A DNA stretch of 64,000 nucleotides, from assembly GCA_037127315.1 (NCBI GenBank), contig JBBBDQ010000446.1, positions 619,501 to 683,500 on the forward strand, written 5' to 3'. The DNA is from Ascarosepion bandense. Its lineage: Eukaryota > Mollusca > Cephalopoda > Sepiida > Sepiidae. The translations under genes were made by a program, and so were the position numbers. Shown piece after piece: positions 26,896-36,585 of this stretch (the first letter of the stretch is position 1; each line of letters starts with the position of its first letter). The notes beneath the pieces were generated by a model. The model made no database searches and was not told the DNA's origin. It worked only from the letters and a program-made list of their open reading frames with translations.

Positions 26896-29800
26896 CTAAA
26901 TCATAATAAAGGATAAGTTTGTAGTGATGGAGGAAAGGGTGAATAATATAAATATATGCAGGAGAGACTTCAGTTGACCCTAAACCTAAAAAAGGTTAAG
27001 ACTGTTGTGATGGAGGAAAAGATGAATATTATAAAGATATGTAGGAGAGACTTCACTTGACACTAAACCTAATAAAGTTTAAGATTGTAGTGGTGGATGA
27101 AAGGGTGAATATTATAAAGATATGTAGGAGAGACTTCAGTTGACCCTAAACCTAATAATATTTAAGATTTTAGCGGTGGAGGAAAGGGTGAATATTATAA
27201 AGATATGTAGGTGAGATTTCACTTGTCCCTAAACCATAATAAAGCTTAAGTTTGTAGTGATGGAGGAAAGGATGAATATTATAAAGATATGCAGGAGAGA
27301 CTTCAGTTGACACTAAACCTAATAAAGGTTAAATTGTAGTGGTGGAGGACAGGTTGAATATTATAAAGGTATGTAGGAGAGACTTCAGTTGACCCTAAAC
27401 CATAATAAATGTTAGTTTATAGTGATGGAGCAAAGGGTGAATATTATAAAGATATGTAGGAGAGATTTCAGTTGAACTTAAACATATTAAATGTTAAGAT
27501 TGTAGTGATGGAGCAAAGGGTGAATATTATAAAGAAATGTAGGAGAGACTTCAGTTAACCCTGAAACATAATAAAGGTTAAGTTTGTAGTGATAGACGAA
27601 ACGGTGAATATTATAAAGATATGTAGGAGAGACTTCAGTTGACCCTAAACCTAATAAGGGTTATGATTGCAGTGATGGAGGAAAGGGTGAATATTTTAAA
27701 GATATGTAGGAGAGACTTCAGTTGACCCTAAACCTAATAAAGGTTAAGATTTTAGCGATGGAGGAAAGGGTGAATATTATAATGATATGTAGGAGAAACT
27801 TCAGTTCACACTAAACCATAATAAAGTTGAAGTTTGTAGTGATGGAGGAAAGGGTGAATATTATAAAGACATGTGTAGGAGAGACTTCAGTTGACCCTAA
27901 ACCATAATAAAGTTTAATTTTGTAGCGATGGAGGAAAGGGTGAATATTATAAATTTCTGTATGAGAGACTTCTCTTGACCCTAAACCATAAGAAATGTTA
28001 GGTTTGTAGTTATGGATGAAATGGTGAATATTATAAAGATATGTAGGAGAGACTTCAGTTGACCCTAAACCATAATAAATTTAAGTTTGTAGTGATAGAG
28101 GAAAGGGTGAATATTATAGAGATATGTAGGAGAGACTTCAGTTGACCCTAAACCTAATAAAGGTTAAGATTGTAGTGATGGAGGAAAGGGTGAATATTAT
28201 AAAGAAATGTAGGAGAGACTTCAGTTGAACCTAAACCTAATAAAGGTTAAGATTGTAGTGATGGAGGAAAGGGTGAATATTATAAATATATGTAGGCGAG
28301 ATATCAGTTGACCCTAAATCATAATAAAGGATAAGTTTGTAGTGATGGAGGAAAGGGTGAATATTATAAAGATATGTAGGAGAGACTTCAGTTGAGCCTA
28401 AATCATAATAAAGGATAAGTTTGTAGTGATGGAGGAAAGGGTGAATATTATAAAGATATGCAGGAGAGACTTCAGTTGACCCTAAACCTAAAAAATGTTA
28501 AGACTGTTGTGATGGAGGAAAGGGTGAATATTATAAAGATATGCAGCATAGACTTTAGTTGACCCTAAACCTAATAAAGTTTAAGATTGTAGTGATGGAG
28601 GAAAGGGTGAATATTATAAATATATGTAGGCGAGACTTCAGTTGACCCTAAATCATAATAAATTTTAAGATTGTAGTGATGGAGGAAAGGGTGAATATTA
28701 TAAAGATATGTAGGAGAGACTTCAGTTGACCCTAAACCAAAAAAGGTTAAGACTGTTGTGATGGAGGAAAGGGTGAATATTATAAAGATATGCAGCATAG
28801 ACTTCAGTTGACCCTAAACCTAATGAAGGTTAAGATTGTAGTGATGGAGGATAGGGTGAATATTATAAAGATATGTAGGAGAGACTTCCGTTGACCCAAA
28901 ACCAAAATAAAGTTCAGGTTTGTAGTTATGGATGAAAGGGTGAATATTATAGAGATATATATGAGAGACTTCAGTTGACCCTAAACCTAATAATGGTTAA
29001 GATTGTAGTTGACGAGTAAATGGTGAACATTATAAAGATATGTAGGAGAGACTTCAGTTGACCGTAAACCTAATAAAGTTTAAGATTGTAGTTGACGATT
29101 AAAGGGTGAATATTTTAAAGATATGTAGGAGAGACTTCATTTGACCCTAAACCATAATAAAGGTTAAGTTTGTAGTGATGGAGGAAAGGGTGAATATTAT
29201 AAAGAAATGTAGGAGAGACTTCAGTTGACCGTAAACCTAATAAATGTTAAGTTTGTAGTGATGGAGGAAAGGGTGAATATTATAAAGAAATGTAGGAGAG
29301 ACTTCAGTTGACCGTAAACCTAATAAATGTTAAGTTTGTAGTGATGGAGGAAAGGGTGAATATTATAAAGAAATGTAGGAAAGACTTCTGTTGACCCTAA
29401 ACCTAATAAATGTTAAGATTGTAGTAATGGAGGAAAGGGTGAACATTATAAAGATATGTAGGAGAGACTTCCGTTGACCCAAAACCAAAATAAAGTTCAG
29501 GTTTGTAGTTATGGATGAAAGGGTGAATATTATAGAGATATATATGAGAGACTTCAGTTGACCCTAAACCATAATAAAGGTTAAGTTTGTAGTGATGGAG
29601 GAAAGGGTGAATATTATAAATATATGCAGGAGAGACTTCAGTTGACCCTAAACCTAATAAAGTTTAAGATTGTAGTGATGGAAGAAAGGGTGAATATTAT
29701 GAAGATATGTAGGAGAGATTTCAGTTGCCCTAAACCTAATAAAGGTTAAGATTGTAGTGATGGAGGAAAGGCTGAATATTATGAAGATATGTAGGAAAGA

Positions 29801-29958
29801 CTTCAGTTGCCCTAAACCATAATAAAGTATAAGTTTGTAGTGATGGAGGAAAGGGTGAATATTATAAATATATGCAGGAGAGACTTCAGTTGTCACTAAA
29901 CCTAATAAATTTTAAGTTTGTAGTGATGGAGGAAAGGCTGAATATTATGAAGATATGT

Positions 29959-31563
29959 AGGAATGACTTCAGTTGACCCTAAACCATAATAAAGTATAAG
30001 TTTGTAGTGATGGAGGAAAGGGTGAATATTATAAATATATGCAGGAGAGACTTCAGTTGACCCTAAACCTAAAAATGTTTAAGATTTTAGTGATGGAGGA
30101 AAGGTGAATTTTATAAAAATATGTAGGAGAGACTTCAGTTGACCCTAAACCTAACAAAGGTTATGACTGTAGTGATGGAAGAAAGAGTGAATATTATAAA
30201 GATATGCAGGAGAGACTTCAGCTGACCCTAAACCCTATAAAGTTGTAGATTGTAATGATGAAGGAAAGGGTGAATATTATAAAGATATGTAGGAGTGACT
30301 TCAGTTGACCCTAAACCATAATAAAGTATAAGTTTGTAGTGATGGAGGAAAGGGTGAATATTATAAATATATGCAGGAGAGACTTCAGTTGACCCTAAAC
30401 CTAAAAATGTTTAAGATTTTAGTGATGGAGGAAAGGTGAATATTATAAAAATATGTAGGAGAGACTTCAGTTGACCCTAAACCTAACAAAGGTTATGACT
30501 GTAGTGATGGAAGAAAGAGTGAATATTATAAAGATATGCAGGAGAGACTTCAGCTGACCCTAAACCCTATAAAGTTGTAGATTGTAATGATGAAGGAAAG
30601 GGTGAATATTATAAAGATATGTAGGAGTGACTTCAGTTGACCCTAAACCATAATAAAGTATAAGTTTGTAGTGATGGAGGAAAGGGTGAATATTATAAAT
30701 ATATGCAGGAGAGACTTCAGTTGACCCTAAACCTAAAAATGTTTAAGATTTTAGTGATGGAGGAAAGGTGAATATTATAAAAATATGTAGGAGAGACTTC
30801 AGTTGACCCTAAACCTAACAAAGGTTATGACTGTAGTGATGGAAGAAAGAGTGAATATTATAAAGATATGCAGGAGAGACTTCAGCTGACCCTAAACCCT
30901 ATAAAGTTGTAGATTGTAATGATGAAGGAAAGGGTGAATATTATAAAGATATGTAGGAGTGACTTCAGTTGACCCTAAACCATAATAAAGTATAAGTTTG
31001 TAGTGATGGAGGAAAGGGTGAATATTATAAATATATGCAGGAGAGACTTCAGTTGACCCTAAACCTAAAAATGTTTAAGATTTTAGTGATGGAGGAAAGG
31101 TGAATATTATAAAAATATGTAGGAGAGACTTCAGCTGACCCTAAACCCTATAAAGTTGTAGATTGTAATGATGAAGGAAAGGGTGAATATTATAAAGATA
31201 TGTAGGAGTGACTTCAGTTGACCCTAAACCATAATAAAGTATAAGTTTGTAGTGATGGAGGAAAGGGTGAATATTATAAATATATGCAGGAGAGACTTCA
31301 GTTGACCCTAAACCTAAAAATGTTTAAGATTTTAGTGATGGAGGAAAGGTGAATATTATAAAAATATGTAGGAGAGACTTCAGCTGACCCTAAACCCTAT
31401 AAAGTTGTAGATTGTAATGATGAAGGAAAGGGTGAATATTATAAAGATATGTAGGAGTGACTTCAGTTGACCCTAAACCATAATAAAGTATAAGTTTGTA
31501 GTGATGGAGGAAAGGGTGAATATTATAAATATATGCAGGAGAGACTTCAGTTGACCCTAAACC
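29959..31563. repeat. Satellite right-end zone of 332-bp tetramers and 249-bp trimers
   Basis: The variant phrase AGGAGTGACTTC (AGGAATGACTTC in the first unit) starts units at 29,959, 30,291, 30,623, 30,955, 31,204 and 31,453. The first three units are 332 bp (four monomers). The next two are 249 bp and lack the third monomer, which carries the AACAAAGG and GGAAGAAAGAG variants. A partial unit then ends at the array edge. Confidence 0.92.
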
Positions 31564-31800
31564 TGTTTATTCGGGAAACATCATTTTTATAATCAAATTT
31601 ATTGGGAAGGTAAGCTAGAGAAATTTACCAATAGTACAAGGCATTAAGTGACCGAGAAATTAAAATTCAAAAAATATTTTACGAAGTAATATATTCGGGA
31701 AACACCTTTTTTATAATCAAATTTATTAGGAAGACATCTAGAGAAATCTATTAAGAGTAGAAGTCATTAATCGACAGAAAAATTGAGTCTGAAAATTTCT
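31564..31800. repeat. Two-copy ~125-bp direct repeat flanking the satellite
   Basis: TATTCGGGAAACA, then TTTTTATAATCAAATTTATT, occurs at about 31,568 and again about 125 bp later. The copies share the same order of landmarks and are clearly diverged. They lie directly against the last monomer and are unrelated to it. Confidence 0.7.
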
Positions 31801-32204
31801 GTGTGGTGTGATAAGTCCATTCTATTGATATTTCTGTTAGACTCTCTGACAAAATAGGCTAGGGTGTTCTATCATAAATACACTCCCACGAATACACAGG
31901 ATCGCCTCATCAGTCAGGTTATACCATAGGGTCATACAGCATCATACTTTCCACACAAGAGGCCATACTGGAACAATGCTATTCCAGCAGGCGATCCTGT
32001 AATCACCAACCGCACAACGGATTTATAACTGCCTCTGCCTCTGCCTGTTATGAAACAGGAAGTGATTAATCAGAAACACCGCGTGTCACTTCCGCCTCTT
32101 TCATATTTAGCTTGAAGAAGAAGAGATCGATTCTGTGCTATTCTTTCATACGTTTCTTCAGTTTTCTGGGGTTCCTTTTTTTTTTCCCCCCATATTTTAT
32201 TGTG
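31801..32204. other. Spacer between satellite and 5S-like cluster
   Basis: No gene. It holds an inverted pair ACAGGATCGCC / GGCGATCCTGT (about 31,896 and 31,991), a short inverted pair GGAAGTGA / TCACTTCC (about 32,059-32,093), and a poly-T/C run before the first 5S-like unit. Confidence 0.4.
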
Positions 32205-32322
32205 GCTTACGGCCATATCTCCTGGAATACACCGGTTCTCGCTCGATCACCGAAATTAAGCAACGTTGAGCCTGGTCAGTACTTAGATGGGTGACCGCTT
32301 GGGAATACCATGTGCTGTAAGC
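32205..32322 (+). rRNA. 5S rRNA-like unit 1
   Basis: A 118-bp sequence with clear 5S rRNA identity: GCTTACGGCCATA at the start, the internal control region GTCAGTACTTAGATGGGTGA, GACCGCTTGGGAATACC, and the end TGCTGTAAGC. The terminal helix bases pair (GCTTAC with GTAAGC). It differs from units 2 and 3 near the start (ATCTCCTGGAATACACC versus ATCACATTGAATAAACT) and reads CCATGTG where the others read CCAGGTG. Only TTT follows, a weak Pol III terminator. It could be functional, but the small, divergent, SINE-linked cluster suggests 5S-derived copies rather than the main 5S locus. Confidence 0.75.
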
Positions 32323-32342
32323 GTTTAGTGGCAGATGTGCGT

Positions 32343-32460
32343 GCTTACGGCCCTATCACATTGAATAAACTGGTTCTTTCTCGATCACCAAAGTTAAGCA
32401 ACGTTGAGCCTGGTCAGTACTTAGATGGGTGACCGCTTGGGAATACCAGGTGCTGTAAGC
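32343..32460 (+). rRNA. 5S rRNA-like unit 2
   Basis: Second 118-bp unit in a 138-bp tandem period. The 20-bp linker is gtttagtggcagatgtgcgt. The terminal helix is intact and the internal control region is unchanged. The segment GAATAAACTGGTTCTTTCTC has lost the usual ACACCGG, so the helix II/III region is altered. Confidence 0.72.
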
Positions 32461-32480
32461 GTTTAGTGGCAGATGTGCGT

Positions 32481-32598
32481 GCTTACGGCCATATCACATT
32501 GAATAAACTGGTTCTTGCTCGATCACCAAAGTTAAGCAATGTTGAGCCTGGTCAGTACTTAGATGGGTGACCGCTTGGGAATACCAGGTGCTGTAAAC
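32481..32598 (+). rRNA. 5S rRNA-like unit 3, joined to a SINE
   Basis: Third unit of the 138-bp tandem. Its 3' end reads CTGTAAAC, breaking one terminal-helix pair. The following linker (gtttagtgacggatgtgcgt) runs directly into the A-box region of a tRNA-derived SINE. Confidence 0.7.
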
Positions 32599-32608
32599 GT
32601 TTAGTGAC

Positions 32609-32800
32609 GGATGTGCGTTGAGGTGCAGTGGATATCGGCTCGGAAAGAGAAATCGGTGAGCCGAGTTCGAATTCCAATTGAATACTCTGCATTCACCTAA
32701 GCACTGGTACCCTCGGGAAAGGTATTAATCCGTCCCTTCTCTCCAGTTATGGGTTAAATAAGAGGGTAAGACTTGGGGACCCCGCTCTTAAAAAATAAAT
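32609..32800 (+). mobile_element. tRNA-derived SINE downstream of the 5S-like units
   Basis: Begins GGATGTGCGTTGAGGTGCAG, matching the head of the SINE at 1,366 (GGATGTGCGTCGTGGTGCAG). It has GTTCGAATTCC (B-box-like) and the shared body up to GTTATGGGTTAAATAA. It then diverges to a different short 3' end, GACCCCGCTCTTAAAAAATAAAT, with an A-rich tail. This looks like a shorter subfamily. Confidence 0.75.
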
Positions 32801-33204
32801 CCTAATGAATCTTGATACTCGAAAAAGAAAAAAATATTTCTAGACAAAAAACTTATATAAAAAAACAACAATAAATTGTTGAAAGAATAAGGTACTGAAA
32901 GATAAATTTTAGTTGGCAATATGATATGCCATAATACAACCAATGATTTTATTGTATTTTTCTTCATTATATTTTGTATTTTTACTCATTCTTTATTTCT
33001 GTTAATCATCGATTTCTTCACTCTTTCTTTTATCATGTTCTCTTCTTCGTGAATGAGTTTGTCATTTCTATTCATTTTTCTATGATAGTCCTCCTCCTTT
33101 TAATAATTTGAAAAAATATTTTTATAGCTTCAGTTTTCATTCGTATTCCGATATTTCGTTATATTTCTTCCTTTATTTCATCTATTTTACTTTCATTTTT
33201 TTGT
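32801..33204. other. AT-rich intergenic stretch
   Basis: No coding frame above noise; AT-rich with T-rich runs. The 65-codon frame at 33,108-33,305 is low-complexity and partly inside the next repeat. Confidence 0.4.
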
Positions 33205-33604
33205 CATTCCCAAACAGAAATGGAATATTGAATGGAAGAACAGAAATTATGACTAAGTGCAACCATACTAAAAAATACCTCTTAGGTTCATACAACCATG
33301 GATGAAAACTCTATAATTTCTTCTAATTTTAAAAAATGTGCGCGTTTAAAAATTCCCTGCCACGTGAGCGTTCAAAAAAAAAACAAAAAAAAAAAAAACA
33401 GCGATCCTTAAAAAAAAGGTTAAACGGTAAATTCAGTTAATGCAAATCATCTTAAGACACCACTTGTTAGAAACCTAGGTCACGTAATAACTCGTTTACA
33501 AATGAAGAATATTCTAAAGTTCTACAATATAATTGTATTGAACACTTTTCAATACAAATGTGCACTGGTCTAATTATATTATGACCATAAACTAAGTAAT
33601 TAAA

Positions 33605-33607
<3 letters not shown>
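33205..33607 (+). mobile_element. Hammerhead family B element, copy 1 (decayed ribozyme)
   Basis: Homologous to 34,195-34,436: shared landmarks are GAACAGAAATTATGACTAA, CATACAACCATG, TTTCTTCTAATTTTAAAAA and AAACCTAGGTC. The ribozyme region (33,451-33,481) reads CTTAAGA in place of CTGAAGA, so a conserved core base is lost, while GAAACCTAGGTC is kept. Past the predicted cleavage point it continues with GTAATAACTCGTTTACAAATG, which is also present at 50,890-50,915 on the minus strand. It ends in a (TA)n array. Confidence 0.6.

Positions 33608-33642
<35 letters not shown>
33608..33642. repeat. (TA)n microsatellite
   Basis: About 17 TA units at the 3' end of the family B element. Confidence 0.95.
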
Positions 33643-33645
<3 letters not shown>

Positions 33646-33835
33646 AGTGAATAAAGTGCGAAGAAAAATTTACAACGTTTAAGACATTAATTTAAAACAG
33701 TAAATAGTACAGAGCTAAAACATTTATTATAAATTATAGTTTAGAATATGTACAAAGTTTTATCCATGACAAAGTGTACATTTTGTTTCGACATTGAAAT
33801 GAAAATATCTCCTCAGGTAGTGTGGAAAGGAATGG

Positions 33836-33895
33836 AATGTTTTGTTTTGTTTTGTTTTTTTTTTGTTTTGTTTTGTTTTGTTTTTTTTTTTGTTA
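33836..33895. repeat. (TTTTG)n low-complexity tract
   Basis: TTTTG units interspersed with T runs. Overlapping frames on both strands (33,748-33,936 and 33,813-34,067) are low-complexity and not genes. Confidence 0.85.
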
Positions 33896-33989
33896 TATTT
33901 GGCGAATTTTGTGTGGGATGTAGATTGGGTGAGTGATTAGGGGATAAGTTGTAAATTGTTCGTTGTAATTTTATAAAGAGGGTATGGGT

Positions 33990-33991
<2 letters not shown>

Positions 33992-34027
<36 letters not shown>
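33992..34027. repeat. (TA)n microsatellite
   Basis: About 18 uninterrupted AT/TA units. Confidence 0.95.
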
Positions 34028-34032
<5 letters not shown>

Positions 34033-34194
34033 AAAAATTTAAAAATTGTACAAAATTGACTAGCCACATGTAGAAATTGAAATCAAATTATGGAAAAAAT
34101 AACAGATATAACGTGGAGTACAGTGAAAACAGCCAAAACCTCACTACGGTGGCAATATACGTAGACTGTGCCAGGAAAAAAGTTATCGATTATT

Positions 34195-34436
34195 TTATTG
34201 CCAAACAAAAATGAATTATTGAATGAAAAACAGAAATTATGACTAAATGTAATCATACCACAAAATATATATTAGTTCCATACAACTATGAATGAAAACA
34301 ATTTCTTCTAATTTTAAAAATTGCCCGTTCAAAATTATGCCGTTACGTAAGGATTTTAAAAATAAAGAAAAAAGAAAGGTAAAATCAATTAGAGAAAACA
34401 GCCTGAAGACACCACAAGGTGGAAACCTAGGTCGCC
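34195..34436 (+). mobile_element. Hammerhead family B element, copy 2
   Basis: Carries the same body as 33,205-33,480 but stops at the predicted ribozyme cleavage point (after 34,433). It lacks the downstream GTAATAA...ACAAATGAAGAAT part present in the other copies. It abuts, tail to tail, the minus-strand SINE ending at 34,437. Confidence 0.6.
34403..34433 (+). ncRNA. Hammerhead ribozyme motif (family B)
   Basis: The sequence fits the hammerhead consensus. Core CTGAAGA is at 34,403-34,409. Stem II is CACC/GGTG with loop ACAA (34,410-34,421). GAAA is at 34,422-34,425. Stem III is ACC/GGT with a two-base loop TA (34,425-34,432), then C17 at 34,433, giving a GUC cleavage triplet. Stem I is only two base pairs here (GC with GC), so activity as a monomer is doubtful. 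The two-base stem III loop suggests a dimeric form, as in other short-stem hammerheads. Confidence 0.65.
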
Positions 34437-34545
34437 GACAGATCTGTTTGATCACTACGGTTAGACTTCCGACTGCTTCTCGCCAGGATGGAAATCCGAC
34501 GAAATTGACATCCGTCGGCGATTCTACAACTGAGCTATGGGCGCT
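34437..34545 (-). mobile_element. tRNA-headed SINE with a degenerate hammerhead, truncated at the cleavage site
   Basis: Read on the minus strand from 34,545, it starts with a tRNA-like head (GCGCCCATAGCTCAGTTG...). The A box TAGCTCAGTTG is at 34,528-34,538 and a weak B box GGATTTCCATCC at 34,486-34,497. It continues into the body TCTAACCGTA and the hammerhead 3' half ACAGATCTGTC. The stem II region is deleted (GTGATCAAACAG in place of the full core). The element stops at the base that corresponds to the cleavage position in the intact copy at 49,282-49,325. A 111-codon plus-strand frame across this region (34,292-34,627) is not a gene. Confidence 0.6.
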
Positions 34546-34714
34546 CAGTCGAGAAAGGCGAGCTTTAGAGTATTATATACAATGTAAACATACGCCAGTA
34601 GCCGAGAGTGTTCAAATTCATTATTGAATGAACGAAGCGTAGATTCATGAGTAGCTACTGGTTTTTTTTCAAAATCTACCATTCCTCCATAGAGGTCAAT
34701 CGGGGTGTGTGAGC

Positions 34715-34845
34715 GTAAATAGTCATCCGCAGACAGATCTATATCGATGTATCACAGCTAATCAGTACGGTTAGACATCCGATTGCTTCTAGCCAGGATT
34801 GAAATCCGACCGAATTGACATCAGTCTATGATTCTACCTAATGTA
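34715..34845 (-). mobile_element. tRNA/hammerhead SINE, second copy (decayed ribozyme)
   Basis: Minus-strand homolog of the SINE at 34,437-34,545: GGTCGGATTTCAATCCTGGC, GAAGCAATCGGA and TCTAACCGTA. Its hammerhead region (34,770-34,727) keeps both strands of stem I (CCGTA and TGCGG), but the core reads CTGATTA and GATA, so it should be inactive. The A-box part of the head is mostly lost. Confidence 0.6.
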
Positions 34846-35010
34846 ACTTCTAATAAGGAGATAATGCCACTAGGACGCAAGAATTTATTGAGAATAAAAA
34901 AATTAGAAAACTTTAGTCAAAAGAACGGACAATAAAAGAACACTGTTCAAGAAGACAGAAGATGTTAATTTACATTGAACTGGAAATTTTGAAGAACGTA
35001 ATCCGACAAG

Positions 35011-35555
35011 GAAGTTAGACGTAGGCGATCATGGTTCTCCACGTCTCCCTATCCCTGATGGCTATTAATATGTTTTCTGTTACTCCACGCAACCCCCGTT
35101 CCGTCATCCACCTGATCAGGCCCTTCAAATATGTTATCCACTGCCTTCCTCTGTCTCTCTTTCCTTCTATCTGCCCTGCCAGTATCAAGGTCTCCAAGCC
35201 CTTCTCCTTCGTTGCATGTCCCAGGAACTTCAGTTGTCTCTTCCTGATGCTCACTATTAGTTTGTTTTTTTTTTCACTGACATTCTTTACATATCCTCAT
35301 CATTGCTCACATGTTCGGTCCATGATATCTGCAATATCCTTCTGTAAAACCACATTTCCGCTGTTTCAAGTTTTGTCTTCATTTTCGATGATATTGTCCA
35401 GCATTCACTGTCGTATTAAAGAAGTGACATCACATAACAATCTAGCACTCTCTTCTTTGTTTCTAGGGGAATTTTCCTGTGTCTTAGTACTTTACTAAGC
35501 TTCTGGAACGTGTCCTTTGCCTTGCCAATTCGCTTTCGGATCTCTGTGTCGCACT
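35011..35555 (-). pseudogene. LINE reverse-transcriptase C-terminus and 3' end (RTE/Proto2-like)
   Basis: Minus-strand translation gives an ordered LINE ORF end. EIRKRIGKAKDTFQKL is followed by KIPLETKKRVLDCYVMSLL, a stop, SECWTIS, ETAEMWFYRRILQISWTEH, a break near 35,270, and RKRQLKFLGHATKEKGLETL, IEGKRDRGRQ and RDRETWRTMIAYV. The last part is the open 79-codon frame 35,015-35,254. It is the same family as the relic at 1,685-2,420 and the fragments at 52,106-52,911. Two or more stops and a frameshift make it non-coding. The plus-strand 155-codon frame here is a shadow. Confidence 0.75.
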
Positions 35556-35674
35556 GTGCATCTCATGTTAGAATACTTCCTAGGTATATAACTAGTAATT
35601 TCAAAAGCAAAAATGGTGGGACCTAATTACCAATCTTGCAGTAAGCTTAAATTCACGTGATCCAAGGAGAAGAA

Positions 35675-35881
35675 CTAATTAAAAAAATTGACTAAAAAGA
35701 TTTGTAGAATAGGATACAGGGCAACATAGTCCCGGCAGTGGGGAAGTAACTGAAGTCGATATGCTATGTCAGGACTGATAATATTGCATACCGTTCTTTC
35801 GATTTTGTCAGGGATGTCGTTATAAATAACAGGAATAACAGAACTTACATGGCAGTAATGCTCAATGGAGTGAACTACCAA
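35675..35881 (-). pseudogene. CR1/Jockey-like LINE fragment
   Basis: A 68-codon open frame with SIEHYCHVSSVIPVIYNDIP, DKIERTVCNI and YRLQLLPHCRDYVALYPI. It aligns by eye with the segment at about 3,690-3,880 (IEYCCHIWSGAPA, LDKIQRRICN, LSHRRDVASLCLYY). It is an internal piece of the polymerase ORF C-terminus, cut at both ends. Confidence 0.65.
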
Positions 35882-36585
35882 ACTAAATTGTGTGAATAGT
35901 TGACAAAATCAGGGATGGGGAATGATAGTGAAATGACAAAATTTACTGAGTGATTCATAAGACAGGAATTTGTGGAGAGCCACGATCGCCTACTCCCTAA
36001 AAGAACACAGCACGTAGAAAATAATAAGATTTCATTTCGAAGACTCTATTAATCGATATCGGATTCGTTCGCAAAAACTTCACAAGATATGATACACAAC
36101 ATTCAAACAAGGAGTTAGTATGTTCTAACGTTAAACGAATTTGAAAGTTGAAATAGAGTAAAACTATTTTTGCATTTCCATACTCGTATAAATTCCAACA
36201 GACTTAACGATTTCTTTCTAAACAATCCTGGCAGTAAAAGATTACGTGAATTTATTTTCATTTTGAAAAATATTTCATAGCATTATTGGTATTTGATATC
36301 GTAAAACATTTCAAGATTGATGCAAAATAAATTCATCCTTTCGAAACAATTGTCAAAAAAATACGTTAAGTAAATCTTGTCTATATGTACAGTTTCAAAA
36401 ATGGTAAAACATTGGATTATAAACCCGTGATCCTTGCATCTGTAATTTAAACTTCATTTGAACAAGAAAGAAGTTTGATCAAGAAATGTTGTTGCAGAAC
36501 AAAAGATTTCCTCAATATTACATATTGAATTTGGAGCTTGGATTAAAAATGCTGCTTCAGTATCAGATTTTTTTCTACTGACATT
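35882..36585. other. AT-rich intergenic stretch
   Basis: No coding frame above noise, RNA gene or regular repeat seen. Confidence 0.4.

Larger units (their letters stand above)
5711..31563. repeat. 83-bp satellite DNA array (about 310 monomers)
   Basis: One tandem array fills 25.8 kb. The monomer is 83 bp (for example the GAATATTATA phase at 5,822 recurs at 5,905). Its successive conserved blocks are GTAGTGATGGAGGAAAGGG, GAATATTATAAAGATATG, GAGAGACTTCAGTTGACC and CTAAACCTAATAAAGG. Two degenerate units sit at the left edge (about 5,711-5,820); the right edge is abrupt at 31,563. Monomers vary mainly in the last block (CCTAATAAA, CCATAATAAA, CCTAAAAAA). No transposon, SINE or gene interrupts the array. 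Several 60-94-codon minus-strand frames inside it are repeats of the monomer and not genes. A centromeric or heterochromatic role is possible but untested. Confidence 0.97.

Noticed and set aside
23454..29896. Minus-strand frames of 75-94 codons in the satellite with repeated PTYLYNIHPFLHHY-like peptides
   Set aside because: They are translations of the 83-bp monomer. 83 is not a multiple of three, so frames change each unit, and length variants or stops break them at random. No start context or conservation of frame is seen.
5711..31563. CCCTAAACCTAA and CCCTAACCCTAA phrases in the monomers that resemble telomere repeats
   Set aside because: They occur once per 83-bp unit as part of a longer conserved block and never as tandem TTAGGG/CCCTAA runs, so this is not telomeric DNA.
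5711..31563. CRISPR-like array reading of the regular repeats
   Set aside because: The units are contiguous with no unique spacers, and the window is eukaryotic.
31890..31925. CTGATGA on the minus strand near 31,910 as a possible hammerhead
   Set aside because: No GAAA at the required position and no stem II.
34483..34545. The tRNA-like head as a true tRNA gene
   Set aside because: The B box is poor, the arms do not form a full cloverleaf, and the sequence runs into the hammerhead SINE body, so it is a tRNA-derived promoter and not a tRNA gene.
35031..35498. 155-codon plus-strand frame
   Set aside because: It is antisense to the LINE reverse-transcriptase C-terminus, whose minus-strand motifs are clear.
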